Notes: generated from the sequence alone by a model not told the origin. A DNA stretch of 64,000 nucleotides from Natronobeatus ordinarius (GCF_024362485.1 NZ_CP101456.1:3658001-3722000), one strand, 5' to 3'; shown: positions 1 through 9,511, numbered from the stretch's first letter. Numbers and translations are program-made.

Positions 1-692
1 CAGTACCTGGCTCGAAGCCGATCTACGTCTTCGTCGAGGTAGTACGCGAGCGTTCCCGTCAACCCGAGGTCGGCGATTCGTCGGCCCGACGTCTCGACCA
101 GCACCTGCGGACAGTAGCCGGTCGGCATCGTCCGCCCGAGGTTCCGGCTGAACGCCGTGTCCTCGTTCGGGACGTCCGGGAAGCCGCCAACCTCGTCGAA
201 CGCGTCGTGGTGGACGACGCAGTTGAACCCCGGGAGGATCGGGCGCTCGAGTCGCGAAAAGACGTGGTTGATCGCCGCCTCCACGACCTTTGCCCGGCGG
301 GGGCCGGTGATGCGGCAGTACGAGGACGCGGCTGCGAGGCCTTCCGCCTCGAGGAAGCCGACCATCGCGGTGAGGTAGTTCGCCCGCAGCTCCGTGTCGG
401 CGTCGACGAACGCCAGCCACTCGCCGGTGGCGTGAGCGGCCCCGAAGTTCCGGCCCGCGCCGATGCCCGTGCCGCGCTGCTCGAGGAGCGTCGCGTCGTA
501 CTCGCGGGCGATCGCCGGCGTGTCGTCGCTCGAGCCGTCGTCGACGACGAGCACCTCGTAGGCGAGGGCCGTATCGAGGCTCTGAACGCTCGAGAGGGTC
601 CCGCGGAGGTACGCTTCCTCGTCGAACGCCGGGACGATGAAACTCACGTCCGGCTCGCTCGGGTCGGTCGATTGGGCGTCCGCCGGCGTCAT
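1..692 (-). CDS. Family 2 glycosyltransferase, 3' end cut by window edge
   Basis: The minus-strand frame opens with ATG at 692 and stays open to base 1, so the C-terminus is missing. The visible 230 residues show a GT-A fold N-terminus: the FIVPAFDEE strand, the VVDDGSSDDTP nucleotide-binding loop, a GAGRNFG segment and the metal-binding DADTE motif. A later PNEDTAFSR stretch matches the acceptor-side ED motif. Such enzymes move a sugar from a nucleotide donor onto a lipid, glycan or protein acceptor, usually at the inner membrane face. No membrane segment is visible in the part present. The acceptor cannot be inferred. It lies 74 bp downstream of the spermidine-synthase-like gene on the same strand and may be co-transcribed with it. 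Confidence 0.85.
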   Translation of the reverse strand, partial: MTPADAQSTDPSEPDVSFIVPAFDEEAYLRGTLSSVQSLDTALAYEVLVVDDGSSDDTPAIAREYDATLLEQRGTGIGAGRNFGAAHATGEWLAFVDADTELRANYLTAMVGFLEAEGLAAASSYCRITGPRRAKVVEAAINHVFSRLERPILPGFNCVVHHDAFDEVGGFPDVPNEDTAFSRNLGRTMPTGYCPQVLVETSGRRIADLGLTGTLAYYLDEDVDRLRARY

Positions 693-766
693 TTCACTCG
701 CCGGTACGGTCACGCGGTCGGGTAATAGTGCTATCCGTTCTCGTCGGCGCGTTCAGTCGAGGAGTG

Positions 767-2404
767 TTAGCCTGTCACACTGGCGACGGCCCCGGCCCCG
801 GCCCCGGATGTAATCCGTGGCTGTTCGAGCGGATCGCCTGCCTCACTGTCGGTCTCCTCGACGACGTACCGCTGGCCCATCATGGGATCGAGGAGGCTGT
901 CGACGGGGGCCCGGTCGTCCTCGAGGACCGGCGCGTCGCCGGTGTCGACGTCACCGACGTAGTAGTCGACCTCCTCGGTCAGGTCGATGCCGATCTCGCG
1001 CTCGTCGTTTCGGTCGTGGAGTTCCGCCTGGGTGAGTCGGCCGTCGGCCTTGGTCGCGACGAGTTCGACGTTCTGGACGGCGCTCGACTCTGACGTCCGG
1101 AAGGCGTACACCTGTGGGAACGCCTCCTCCATCGTCGCGTACTGCGAGCGGTAGAACTCCGAGGCGGGGCCTTCCGGTGCGGAGACGACGTTCGCCACCA
1201 GGACGCCGTCGTCGCTCAGCCGGCTCTCGGCGAGCGCCATGAACTCGCGGGTCGTCATCTCGAAGGGAACCTTGTCCTGTCGATAGGCGTCGAGGACGAT
1301 CGCGTCGTAGGTCTCGTCGGTCTCGGCGAGGAAGCTCCGGCCGTCGCCGGTGTGGACGGTCAGCCGCTCTGCGTCCTCGTGGTCGAGGTCGAAGTACGTC
1401 TCGGCGGCGGCGGTCACCTCGGGGTCGAGTTCGACGACGTCGACGGTCACGCTCTCGTCGCGCTCGAGGAAGCTCTTCGGGCCGGTGTAGCCGCCCCCGC
1501 CGACGAACAGCACGCGCTCGAGATCGTCCGGGTCGTCGGCGAAGAGGTACGGCAGGTGGAAGTAACGCGTGTACGCGAAGACGTGTCGGTCCGGATTCTC
1601 GAGGTCCATCGCGCTGTGGCGCGCGCCATCCAAGTACATCGTGCGCGTGTCACCGTCGTCGATCACCTCGAGGTGCTGGTACGGCGTCTGGCTCTGGTAG
1701 ACGACGTCGCCTCTGACGTCGACCCCGGCCGCGCCGCTGCCGACGGTCGCGAACAGGACGAGCAGTGCGACGACCACCGAGGCGGCGACGGGCCGGAGCG
1801 TGGGGTCGGGGAGCGTGATGACGAGCGCGGTGGCGATCAGCAGGATGCCGAAAAAGAGACCGATTCCCTCGACGCTCGTCGCGGGGATGAGGACGAACGT
1901 GGTCCCGGCCGTGCCCAGGATAGAGCCCGCCGTGCCGAAGGCGTAGACGTCGCCCGACGCTTCGCCGGTGTCTGCCTTGTGTGAGAGTTCCGCGGCGTAC
2001 GGGCTGATGAAGCCGAGCAGGTACGTCGGGGGGCCGAACAGGAGGACGATCGCCGGCAGGGAGGCGTACCGACTCGGAATCGGAATCGCCGCGGTGTAGA
2101 CGAGGAGGTGTTCGCGCGTGAAGAGCAGAAATGCCAGGTAGACGGCCGTCAGCAGGAGGACCCAGACCAGCCGCTCGTTCGACGCGTGGGTCGCGGCGCG
2201 CTTGCCACCGCGCCAGTAGCCGAGCGCCAGCGCCGCCAGGAAGACGGTAATGACTCCGCCCGTAGTGTAGATGTGGCTGCCGAACTGGGGGACGACGACG
2301 CGAAACGCGAGAATCTGGAGCCCCATACTCGCGACGCCTGAGACGAAGACTGCGAGTTCCGGTTTCGTTAGCCGTCGCAGCGGAAGGCCCCGAACTGCAC
2401 CCAT
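767..2404 (-). CDS. Membrane-anchored spermidine-synthase-like protein
   Basis: The product has 545 residues. The N-terminal ~240 residues carry about seven hydrophobic segments. The C-terminal half is a Rossmann methyltransferase-like fold of the spermidine synthase family, with VLFVGGGGYTG (SAM/dcSAM loop), VELDPEV (acidic strand end), GDGRSFL and DAIVLDAY. Many bacteria and archaea have such membrane fusions with no proven polyamine role, so substrate assignment is open. ATG at 2404 is preferred. An in-frame TTG at 2416 would add four residues. It is divergent from the universal stress protein gene, with a shared AT-rich promoter region between them. Confidence 0.8.
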   Translation of the reverse strand: MGAVRGLPLRRLTKPELAVFVSGVASMGLQILAFRVVVPQFGSHIYTTGGVITVFLAALALGYWRGGKRAATHASNERLVWVLLLTAVYLAFLLFTREHLLVYTAAIPIPSRYASLPAIVLLFGPPTYLLGFISPYAAELSHKADTGEASGDVYAFGTAGSILGTAGTTFVLIPATSVEGIGLFFGILLIATALVITLPDPTLRPVAASVVVALLVLFATVGSGAAGVDVRGDVVYQSQTPYQHLEVIDDGDTRTMYLDGARHSAMDLENPDRHVFAYTRYFHLPYLFADDPDDLERVLFVGGGGYTGPKSFLERDESVTVDVVELDPEVTAAAETYFDLDHEDAERLTVHTGDGRSFLAETDETYDAIVLDAYRQDKVPFEMTTREFMALAESRLSDDGVLVANVVSAPEGPASEFYRSQYATMEEAFPQVYAFRTSESSAVQNVELVATKADGRLTQAELHDRNDEREIGIDLTEEVDYYVGDVDTGDAPVLEDDRAPVDSLLDPMMGQRYVVEETDSEAGDPLEQPRITSGAGAGAVASVTG

Positions 2405-2474
2405 TACAGTACTCAAGCGGTCCCGTCGGTGAGTATGTGTCGTTGTTCCCGCGGCCGTCGCAGTCGTAGTATGA

Positions 2475-2483
2475 TATATAATA
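2475..2483 (+). promoter_or_regulatory. TATA box for the UspA gene
   Basis: The AT-rich stretch tatataata sits about 30 bp before the ATG at 2509. That is the distance expected for an archaeal TATA box serving a leaderless or nearly leaderless transcript. It stands out in otherwise GC-rich DNA. Confidence 0.6.
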
Positions 2484-2508
2484 CCAGGGAGTCAATAGCG
2501 GGACGATC

Positions 2509-2958
2509 ATGTACGATCGAATTCTCGTGCCGACGGACGGGAGCGAACAGGCGATTGCGGCGATCGACGACGGGATCGAACTCGCCCAGCTGACCGGGGC
2601 GACGATTCACGCCCTCTACGTCGTCGAACCGATCCCCCTGGGCCGGTTCCCGGCCGGAATCGAGGCGGCGGGAAGCGATTGGGACGACGTCGTCGACGAA
2701 CAGAAAAGCGAGGGCAAACGGGCCGTCGAGACGATCGCTGAACGCGCCGCCGACGCCGGCGTCGACGTCGTCGAGGCGATCGAACACGGCAAACCCAGCG
2801 TCAAGATCCTCGAGTACGTCGACGATCAGGACGTCGACGCCATCGTGATGGGCACCCACGGGCGAACGGGCGCCGGCCGCCTCATGCTCGGCAGCGTCGC
2901 CGAGAAGGTCGTCAGACAGAGCGAGGTTCCGGTGCTCACTGTCCGGATGACCGACTGA
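2509..2958 (+). CDS. Universal stress protein (UspA family)
   Basis: This is a compact 149-residue single-domain Usp. It starts MYDRILVPTDGSEQA, the first strand with the conserved aspartate. It ends with the nucleotide-binding signature GTHGRTGAGRLMLGS followed by VPVLTVR, fitting the ATP-binding G-2x-G-9x-G(S/T) pattern of the family. Usp proteins are cytoplasmic and accumulate under stress or growth arrest; their molecular action is usually unknown. The gene is monocistronic, with a clear TATA box upstream and a convergent HAD gene 30 bp downstream. Confidence 0.93.
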   Translation: MYDRILVPTDGSEQAIAAIDDGIELAQLTGATIHALYVVEPIPLGRFPAGIEAAGSDWDDVVDEQKSEGKRAVETIAERAADAGVDVVEAIEHGKPSVKILEYVDDQDVDAIVMGTHGRTGAGRLMLGSVAEKVVRQSEVPVLTVRMTD

Positions 2959-2988
2959 TCGATCGTCGGCGGAGACGGCGGAGCCCGA

Positions 2989-3645
2989 TCACTTCTGCGG
3001 CCGACTAACCGGCTCCTCGAGCACAGTCGGGAGTTCACCGATCGACTCGAGTTCCACGTCCGGTTCGGGCCCGGATTCGGCGGCATAGCGCCCCTGTCGG
3101 ACACGAACGGTCCGCATCCCGAGGGTGTTCGGCACGGCGACGTCGATCGTCGGGTGATCGCCCACGTAGGCCGCCTCGTCCGGGTCGACGTCGAGGATCG
3201 CCAGCGTCTCCTCGAACGGGTCAGGTTCGCGTTTCGTAACGCCGCGTTCGGGCGACACCCAGACCGCGTCGAACGCCGACTCGAGCCCGAGTTCGGCCAG
3301 CTTCTCCCGGCCGTTTCTCCCGTCGGTGATCAGCCCGAGTCGCCGTTCGGCCCCGAGCCGCTCGAGGAGTCGGGGGGCGCCGGGATAGGGCTCGAGCGAG
3401 CCAATTCGGTCGTGAAACGCCGCGATCAGGTCGGGAACGTACTCCCTCGAGAGCCCGTGGTGGTCGAGGACGTGGTCGAACGTCCCGCTCCTGATCCCCG
3501 CGTCGTACGCGACCACGAGGTCGTCGACGACGTCGACGCCGGTCTCGGCCTCGAGGTGAGCCGCGGCCGCTCGGAGTCCGGCGTGGGCGTACTGCTCGTA
3601 GGGATAGAGCGTATCGTCGAGGTCGAAACAGATCGCACGGACCAT
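2989..3645 (-). CDS. HAD-superfamily hydrolase (phosphatase-like)
   Basis: The 218-residue protein shows all HAD motifs. DLDDTLYP near residue 8 contains the nucleophile and acid-base aspartates. LITDGRN is motif II. VTKREPDP supplies the motif III lysine. YVGDHPTIDV contains the motif IV acidic residues. The helical insertion between motifs I and II indicates a subclass I cap, as in phosphoglycolate-phosphatase or haloacid-dehalogenase-like enzymes. The substrate cannot be deduced; likely a small phosphorylated metabolite in the cytoplasm. It is convergent with uspA. Confidence 0.85.
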   Translation of the reverse strand: MVRAICFDLDDTLYPYEQYAHAGLRAAAAHLEAETGVDVVDDLVVAYDAGIRSGTFDHVLDHHGLSREYVPDLIAAFHDRIGSLEPYPGAPRLLERLGAERRLGLITDGRNGREKLAELGLESAFDAVWVSPERGVTKREPDPFEETLAILDVDPDEAAYVGDHPTIDVAVPNTLGMRTVRVRQGRYAAESGPEPDVELESIGELPTVLEEPVSRPQK

Positions 3646-3826
3646 CGGCGGTGGCTACGACGCCTCGGCCGAAAGGAACGCGGCGCCTAACCCCTGGCTG
3701 GCCGTCGAACGGGCTCGCTACCCGGCGCCTGCGGTGACGTAACGGCTGCCTACGGGACCCTCACGGCCGGCTCGAGCGCGGTAGGCGGTGGACAGTAATA
3801 GCCCGCCGCGTCGCCTCCTCGAGGAG

Positions 3827-4936
3827 ATGTCAGATTCGACGGCTTCATCGACTGCTGCCGCTTCCGAGGCCGGACCCGACGCCCGGCTCCTGCTGACCGG
3901 CGCCGGCGCTCCCGGTGCCTCCGGCATCCTTCGCAGCCTCGAGCGCTCGAGCCTCGACCTCGAGGTCGTCGGCGTCGACATGGACTCCGACGCTTACGGC
4001 TTCGCCCTCGTCGACGAGTCGTACACGGTTCCCCCCGGCACTGACGATGACTACCTCGAGCGCGTGCGCGAACTGGTCGACCGGGAGGAAATCGACGTCG
4101 TGCTCCCGCTGACGACCGCCGAGCTCGAACCGCTCTCGCGGGCGAAAGCCGACTTCGCCGATCGGGGAGTGACGGTGATGGTCGCCGACCCCGACGCGCT
4201 CGAGACGGCCAACGACAAGGGTCGCCTCTACGCCTTCCTCGCCGAGCGCGGCTTCGACGCGGCACCGGACTTCGAACGAGTGGACACGCGCGAGGCGTTC
4301 GTCGACACCGTTTCCAGCCTCGGCTACCCCGACCGACCGGTCTGTTTCAAACGCCCCGTCGCCAGTGGGATGCGCGGCTTCCGCGTCCTCGACCCGACCG
4401 TCGACCGGGCCGACATCCTGCTCAACGAGAAACCCCACAGCGCCGTGACGACGCTCGAGGACGTCCTCGTCGTCCTCGAGGAGGCCGATCCGTTCCCCGA
4501 ACTCGTCGTCATGGAGTACTTGCCCGGCACCGAGTACAGCGTCGACGTCGTCGCGACCGGCGAGGGAGTCCCCGCCGTCGTCCCCCGCTCGCGGGAGCGC
4601 ACCCGCGCCGGCATCTCCTTTGCAGGAACTGTCGAGCAAAACGACGAGCTGATCGCGGCCGCCCGGGAGATCACGACGGCGCTCGGCCTCGAGCACAACG
4701 CCAACCTCCAGTTTCGCTACGACGCCAACGGCGTCCCGAAACTCATCGAGATCAACCCCCGGGTGTCGGGGACCATCGTCATGTGCACCGGCGCGGGGGC
4801 GAACATGCCTGCGTTCGGCGTGAAACACGCCCTCGGCCACGACCTCGAGTCGCCCGAGGTCGCGTGGGGGACCTCGATGCGCCGGTTCTGGCAGGAGGTG
4901 TTCGAGGGACCTGACGGGGACCGCTTCCGCCTGTAG
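3827..4936 (+). CDS. ATP-grasp domain protein (CarB-like)
   Basis: The 369-residue product begins with a Rossmann-like pre-ATP-grasp domain (LLLTGAGAPGASGILRSL, then VVGVDMDSDAYG). An ATP-grasp fold follows: VCFKRPVASGMRGFRV holds the ATP-contact lysine, VVMEYLPGTEYSVDVV is the hinge strand, and LIEINPRVSGT is the metal-binding loop. This arrangement resembles carbamoyl-phosphate-synthase large-subunit-like ligases in bacterial sugar or cell-surface loci. It probably ligates a carboxylate to an amine or thiol using ATP; the substrate is unknown. ATG at 3827 is preceded directly by gaggag. A GTG at 3788 is an alternative start. Confidence 0.8.
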   Translation: MSDSTASSTAAASEAGPDARLLLTGAGAPGASGILRSLERSSLDLEVVGVDMDSDAYGFALVDESYTVPPGTDDDYLERVRELVDREEIDVVLPLTTAELEPLSRAKADFADRGVTVMVADPDALETANDKGRLYAFLAERGFDAAPDFERVDTREAFVDTVSSLGYPDRPVCFKRPVASGMRGFRVLDPTVDRADILLNEKPHSAVTTLEDVLVVLEEADPFPELVVMEYLPGTEYSVDVVATGEGVPAVVPRSRERTRAGISFAGTVEQNDELIAAAREITTALGLEHNANLQFRYDANGVPKLIEINPRVSGTIVMCTGAGANMPAFGVKHALGHDLESPEVAWGTSMRRFWQEVFEGPDGDRFRL

Positions 4937-4961
4937 CGCCGGTGGTGTGTCCCGAATCGGC

Positions 4962-5729
4962 TCACGCCTCGTCGCATGGCCTGTCTGGCGGCGAGATCGG
5001 GTCGACCTCGCCCCACGAGTGGAAGTCGGCTCGACCGGTCGGCCACTCCGAACGTACCGGGTAGCCGGTGTCCGTAGAGAGGTACTCGACCGTGATGTGG
5101 TGTTCGAAGACGTAGACCGCCTCGCCGCCGATGGTGGTCGTTCCGGCGGCCGCCAGGGTGGCGTACTCGTCGTCGCGTGAGGGGTCGACGGGGACGTACT
5201 GTGCCTCTTCGGGGTCGCGCCGCTCGAGATCACAGTGTCCCATCACGATCGTGTAGAGATCGCCGTCCACGCCGTACATCTCGATCTCCTCGCTCCCGTC
5301 GATGTAGACGTGAAAGTTCTCGCCGTGGACCTTCTGATAGCCCTCCGCCGGCTCCGGCGACAGCAGTGTGAGGTCGGCGACGAACGACGGCTCGGACGCG
5401 ACCACCTCGCCGAAGTACACCTCCTCCGGCAACTCCTCGAGTGCACCCTCGTCGACGCCGGGCGTGAAGTCGTCGCCGAGGTCGCCATCGTCCGGGCTCG
5501 AGTCGGTCGGAGCGCTATCGTCAGCGTCGGCTCCGTTCGGTCGGTCCGATCCATCGCCAGCGCCGTTCCCGGAATCGTCGTCACCCTCGTCGCTACCGGT
5601 ACAGCCCGCCAGGGCTGCGACGCCCGTCGTGGCGAGACCGGTGAGGAGCCGCCGCCTTCCAATCGATCCGGCCCGCGACGCTGGCGACTCACCGTCGCCG
5701 CGACCGCGTCGCCAGGTTCCGAAACTCAT
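4962..5729 (-). CDS. Tat-exported lipoprotein of unknown function
   Basis: The 255-residue protein has a twin-arginine signal (GRRRLLTGLATTGVAALAG) ending in the lipobox LAGC, so it should be exported folded and lipid-anchored at the cysteine. A ~60-residue spacer rich in Asp, Gly and Ser follows, typical of haloarchaeal cell-surface linkers. The remaining ~170 residues form an acidic domain with no motif I recognise; it has HVYIDGSEEIEMYGVDGDLYTIVM-type beta strands and two isolated cysteines. The last codons overlap no neighbour. Function unknown; a surface-exposed beta-rich domain is all that can be said. Confidence 0.75.
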   Translation of the reverse strand: MSFGTWRRGRGDGESPASRAGSIGRRRLLTGLATTGVAALAGCTGSDEGDDDSGNGAGDGSDRPNGADADDSAPTDSSPDDGDLGDDFTPGVDEGALEELPEEVYFGEVVASEPSFVADLTLLSPEPAEGYQKVHGENFHVYIDGSEEIEMYGVDGDLYTIVMGHCDLERRDPEEAQYVPVDPSRDDEYATLAAAGTTTIGGEAVYVFEHHITVEYLSTDTGYPVRSEWPTGRADFHSWGEVDPISPPDRPCDEA

Positions 5730-6034
5730 GCCTGGCGCCCCTTTAACGGGGTGGTCAATCTCCTCGATCGTCCGTCGATCCCCGCTCGGGGACGTCGTCG
5801 GATGCGGCCACTCCGCTCGGCTCGCTTCGGCTCGCTTCGGCTCGCTCCGGTGCGGGCCAGCCGTCGGCGGTCACTCACCTCGAGCGGGTGGTGGCGCTGG
5901 ACGCTGAGCGTCACGTATTCGCGCACTGCAGACATTATTACGGTATGAACTCTCTGCTGACTAGATGATAAAGATATTCTGTACGACAGTACTGTATCGT
6001 CACTGATCAGAGGGCGGCCGCGCCGGGCGAGCCG
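5730..6034. other. Gene-free stretch with a 10-bp triplication
   Basis: No convincing gene lies here. Bases 5819-5850 hold three tandem copies of a ggctcgcttc-type decamer, the last copy with one change. Bases 5930-6000 are AT-rich. An Arg-rich open frame (5726-5935, minus) overlaps the lipoprotein start but has no family signature and a composition unlike haloarchaeal proteins. Confidence 0.5.
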
Positions 6035-7030
6035 TCAGCACCCTCGGGTCGACCGCGTTACGTCGACGACGTCGAGCGCGTCGTCGAGACACAACTGTAA
6101 CTCCTCGTCCCCGCAGGGGATCGTGAGCGCGATGCGCAGCGGATCCTCCTCGAGAATCTCCTCCTCGACGGTCTGTGCACGTCGAAACGTCTCCCACGAC
6201 GCGAACTGGTGTTCGATTCCGTGGTCGTGGTAGAACGCCGCCACGGCCGGGTGGGCGAGGATCGCGATCGTGAGTGGGCCTCGGGCGACCGACTTACACT
6301 GGTGACAGACCTCCGCGACTTCGATCCGGTGCTGGCGATTGCAGCGCGGACAGCCGCCCCGGTCGCCGGGCTCGTGCGTCTCACAGACGTCGATCGATTC
6401 GACGACTTCACTCGAGCAGTCGGGGCAGATTCCGGTGATGAACGACTGGATCCGGTTGAGGTTGAACGCGAGCGTCGCGTGGAACGCGTCCTCCGGCGTT
6501 CGGTCCGACAGCCCCGTCGGCGGAAACGGGAACGTGAACAGGACGCCATCTTCGCCCGTCGAATCCTGCCAGATGCCCGGACACTGGCTACACGACGCGC
6601 TCAGGTGGTGGTCTTCGTAGTCGACCACGACGGGCGCATCGCACCGGGGACAGGTGGCATCGATCTCCGCAGCGTCGATGCGCGGCCGTTCGCGGACCGT
6701 CCCCGCGACGACTGCCCGGGCGATTTCGAAGCCAGCTTCGGTGAGCTCGTAGCCGGTGTCCGTCTGGCGGACGAAGTGATCGGTGAGCTGCTCGAGGTGG
6801 TAGCTGAAGTTCCCGGTGTCGCCGTACCCGACCCGCTCGTACAGCTCCGAGAACGTGACGGCGTTGTCACCGTCGTACAGCTCCGAGAACTTGACCACGT
6901 TGGCCGGATCGTTCGGATCGTACAGCTCCCACAGCGTCTGGACGATCGCAAAGCGCGTCTCATTCGCGAGGATAGCGAACGCGTCGTTCGGCGAGAGGGG
7001 ACTCGACTCGTCGCGATCCCTGTGGTTCAT
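6035..7030 (-). CDS. ArsR-like winged-helix regulator with zinc ribbons
   Basis: The 331-residue protein begins with a winged-helix domain (residues ~12-110). It contains AILANETRFAIVQTL, a long acidic wing and the helix NFSYHLEQLTDHFV, in which a recognition helix precedes LVRQTDTGYELTE-type text. The rest contains two or three zinc-ribbon knuckles: CPRCDAP paired with CSQCPG, CPDCSSE with CETH, and CPRCNRQ with CHQCK. Haloarchaea carry many such ArsR-type regulators with C-terminal ribbon domains. It presumably binds DNA and senses an unknown signal. Start chosen at ATG 7030, since upstream frame codons look non-coding. Confidence 0.8.
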   Translation of the reverse strand: MNHRDRDESSPLSPNDAFAILANETRFAIVQTLWELYDPNDPANVVKFSELYDGDNAVTFSELYERVGYGDTGNFSYHLEQLTDHFVRQTDTGYELTEAGFEIARAVVAGTVRERPRIDAAEIDATCPRCDAPVVVDYEDHHLSASCSQCPGIWQDSTGEDGVLFTFPFPPTGLSDRTPEDAFHATLAFNLNRIQSFITGICPDCSSEVVESIDVCETHEPGDRGGCPRCNRQHRIEVAEVCHQCKSVARGPLTIAILAHPAVAAFYHDHGIEHQFASWETFRRAQTVEEEILEEDPLRIALTIPCGDEELQLCLDDALDVVDVTRSTRGC

Positions 7031-7440
7031 ACTAAAAGATAGTTCCTCTCCACGTGAAAACTTTCTGGACGCAAACCAGATTCGAACCACGGTCGTCCTC
7101 GCTGGCCCCCTCGCGAAGGCTCGAGGCTGGCGGCCGACCTCGCCGGCGAGGAGACGCGATCAAAACCGTCTTCGGCCTCACGGACGTAGCCTCGAGCGGC
7201 CGATGACGAGGCACCCGTTCTGAGCCGGACTCGGCACCCGGCAGTGACGAACCCTATGAGTGCCGAGGCCACCGATCTACAGGCGAGGCAGGCCGCGTCT
7301 CTCTGGGTATGACTCCGAGGCGGTTCTCTCCTCACGCTCGTGTCACCGCCGACCGCTCGGTTCCACCACCGAAGAACGGCCGGCCACCCCCGTCACTGGC
7401 TGGCGTGTCCGTCGGTCGAACGCGTCGGGAGTGACCGGGA
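7031..7440. other. Gene-free stretch
   Basis: This 410-bp gap separates two minus-strand genes. Overlapping short frames are Arg-rich and lack family features. The AT-rich part (7040-7080) next to the regulator start is the probable promoter. Nothing else is visible. Confidence 0.4.
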
Positions 7441-8436
7441 TCAACTCGAGTGAGCGGGGACGCCGAGAAACGCGAACGGCTCGGTTTCGACGAGGTCGTC
7501 GGCGACGTCGCCTGCGAAGACGGTCGCCTGGTGCTCGCCGAGCGACAGCGATCGAACGCCGGCATCGGCGTCGAAGTCGACCCCCTCGAGGTCGAGCCAG
7601 AAGACGTTCGGTGAGAGTGCCGACTCGAAGTAGTAGCGTCGGTCGCGGTGGTCGGCGACCGTGCGCCAGCGCGTCGAGGAGATGTGCGGTTCGTCCGGTG
7701 TGCTGATCCCGTACGGGACGGAGACGTTGCGGATCGCGCCGAAGACGCTTGCCGTTGCGATTCGACGGTCCCGGGTCTGGGGAATCGCATCGACGTAGAA
7801 ACTCGCGCGGGCGAACCGGTCGGCCGGGCGGTTCGTTCCCGGTAACATGACGGTGCCGCCGATCTCCGACCAGTACGCGTCGAGTGCGAGTTGCTGGTCG
7901 AACGGCGGGGAGTTCGTCATCACCTGGTACTCCCGATCGTGATGGATCCGCAACTCGCCGTCGACGTACTCGAGGATGGCGCTGTCACCCGTGGCGTCGG
8001 AGATGGACAGGTGCAAGGTTGCGAGTCGGCCCTCGTCGGGAATTTCGTCGGAGACGACGACGAACGCCTCGTTCCGGTGGCTCTCGACTGCCTCCGCGAC
8101 CGTCGCGAAGTTGTCGAGGACGTACTGCGCCCACAGCGAGATCGCCAGTCCGGGCGTGTCGCCGTCCCACTCGGGATAGTCCGATTCGGTGAGCCACAGG
8201 ACGTTCGCGACCAGCCCCGCTTCGTTCATCCCGTCGGTCGTCGCGATGTCGTACGCGGAGGCGACGACGCTGCCGTACTCGGCGGTCCACTCGAGCGAGG
8301 CCGGGCCGACCTCGCCCGTTCGCTCCATTCCGCGTGGGAACACCCAGAGGTTGGTTCCGATCTCGCCGTGCCAGTCCATCGACCGGCCAGTGAGCACGAG
8401 GTCATCGGGTCCGAGATACACCAGTCGGGTACACAT
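7441..8436 (-). CDS. Linear amide C-N hydrolase (choloylglycine hydrolase/penicillin acylase family)
   Basis: The 331-residue protein starts MCTRLVYLG. Removal of Met would expose the cysteine nucleophile of the Ntn-hydrolase superfamily. Further family positions are GRSMDWHGE (Arg and Asp near the active site), DGMNEAGL, a VMTNSPPFDQQL stretch with the conserved Asn, and the late R-T-V region. There is no signal peptide, so it is probably cytoplasmic, unlike many bile-salt hydrolases. Family members cleave bile salts, penicillin V or N-acyl homoserine lactones. The substrate here is unknown; an N-acyl amide is expected. Confidence 0.85.
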   Translation of the reverse strand: MCTRLVYLGPDDLVLTGRSMDWHGEIGTNLWVFPRGMERTGEVGPASLEWTAEYGSVVASAYDIATTDGMNEAGLVANVLWLTESDYPEWDGDTPGLAISLWAQYVLDNFATVAEAVESHRNEAFVVVSDEIPDEGRLATLHLSISDATGDSAILEYVDGELRIHHDREYQVMTNSPPFDQQLALDAYWSEIGGTVMLPGTNRPADRFARASFYVDAIPQTRDRRIATASVFGAIRNVSVPYGISTPDEPHISSTRWRTVADHRDRRYYFESALSPNVFWLDLEGVDFDADAGVRSLSLGEHQATVFAGDVADDLVETEPFAFLGVPAHSS

Positions 8437-8629
8437 CTACCGTCTCCCTCCCGTCTCTCGGTCGGCGTGCGCCAGGAGTCCGAGCATGAGGCCGTCATAC
8501 CTCGAGTACGGACATAAGCTGTGTCCAGTCTGAACTGATACGTTCCGGCCGGGCGGTGGGTGTGTACCGACGTCGCCTCTTCGCTCCGGAGTCGCCTCTC
8601 CGCTCTGGACGATCCGTGGGGTGGTCGCC

Positions 8630-8637
8630 GGGAGAGT
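8630..8637. repeat. Left target duplication of the outer IS
   Basis: The octamer gggagagt here is repeated exactly at 11470-11477, flanking the 8638-11469 element. It marks the original insertion site of the outer transposon. Confidence 0.85.
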
Positions 8638-8689
8638 GGCTCTGTTGAAATCCTTAGTGAGTTACAGGTTCAGTCAGTAGTTTGAGTAG

Positions 8690-9511
8690 ATGCAGACCCT
8701 CCCAAAGTCTCGGTTGCTCCGATTTGTCGAGGAAGCATTTCAGTTAGCGCAACGTGCCGTAGCTCGATACTCCTCGAAGTTCTCGAAGCAACGGTATACG
8801 CTCCATCAGCACATCGTTCTCCTCTGTCTCAAAGTTCGAAAGGATACGACGTATCGAACACTTCTCGACGAACTCATCGAGATGCCCCGTATCCGGAACG
8901 CAATCAATCTCACTGAACTCCCTGCGCCGTCTACGCTATGCAAAGCGTTCGACAGACTCGATATGGCTGTCTGGCGAGTGCTGCTCAATCTCTCTGTGTC
9001 ACTGCTCCCGACCAACGGCGTTGTGGGGATCGACGCGTCGGGATTCGACCGCAGCCACGCCTCAAAACACTACACGAAACGAGCCAAACTCACGATTCAG
9101 CAACTCAAAGTAACACTGCTCGTCGATTCCAAAGTGAACGCAGTCCTTGATCTACACGTGACGACGACACGAAAACACGATAGTCAGATCGCTCCGTCGT
9201 TGATCAAACGCAACCCCGAGACTATCGACATCCTGCTCGGGGACAAAGGCTACGACGACCAGAAAATCAGACGGCTTGCCCGTCAACACGAGATTCGTCC
9301 ACTAATCAAACATCGTGAGTTCACACCGCTTCACAAGGCATGGAACGCACGCTTAGACGCCGACCTCTATGGCCAACGGAGTCAATCAGAGACAGTCAAT
9401 TCAACGCTCAAGCGGAAGTACGGTGCGTTCGTCCGTTCACGACGCTGGTGGAAGCAGTTCCGTGAACTCGCTCTTGCGTGTATTGTCCACAATCTTGACC
9501 AAGCAATCTAA
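8690..9511 (+). CDS. IS5-family DDE transposase
   Basis: The 273-residue protein has the three catalytic acidic residues: GIDASGFDR (first Asp), ILLGDKGYDDQ (second Asp) and QSETVNSTLKRKYG (Glu with the Y-R-K pattern of IS4/IS5 transposases). The N-terminal ~90 residues form a helical DNA-binding part. The reading frame is intact, with ATG 52 bp inside the left end of the element. It would excise and join the IS ends. The lower GC content compared with the neighbouring chromosomal genes fits a mobile origin. Confidence 0.92.
   Translation: MQTLPKSRLLRFVEEAFQLAQRAVARYSSKFSKQRYTLHQHIVLLCLKVRKDTTYRTLLDELIEMPRIRNAINLTELPAPSTLCKAFDRLDMAVWRVLLNLSVSLLPTNGVVGIDASGFDRSHASKHYTKRAKLTIQQLKVTLLVDSKVNAVLDLHVTTTRKHDSQIAPSLIKRNPETIDILLGDKGYDDQKIRRLARQHEIRPLIKHREFTPLHKAWNARLDADLYGQRSQSETVNSTLKRKYGAFVRSRRWWKQFRELALACIVHNLDQAI

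Noticed and set aside
5726-5935. A 69-codon gene overlapping the lipoprotein start by ATGA
   Set aside because: The peptide is extremely Arg-rich and without halophilic acidity; the overlap is probably coincidental.
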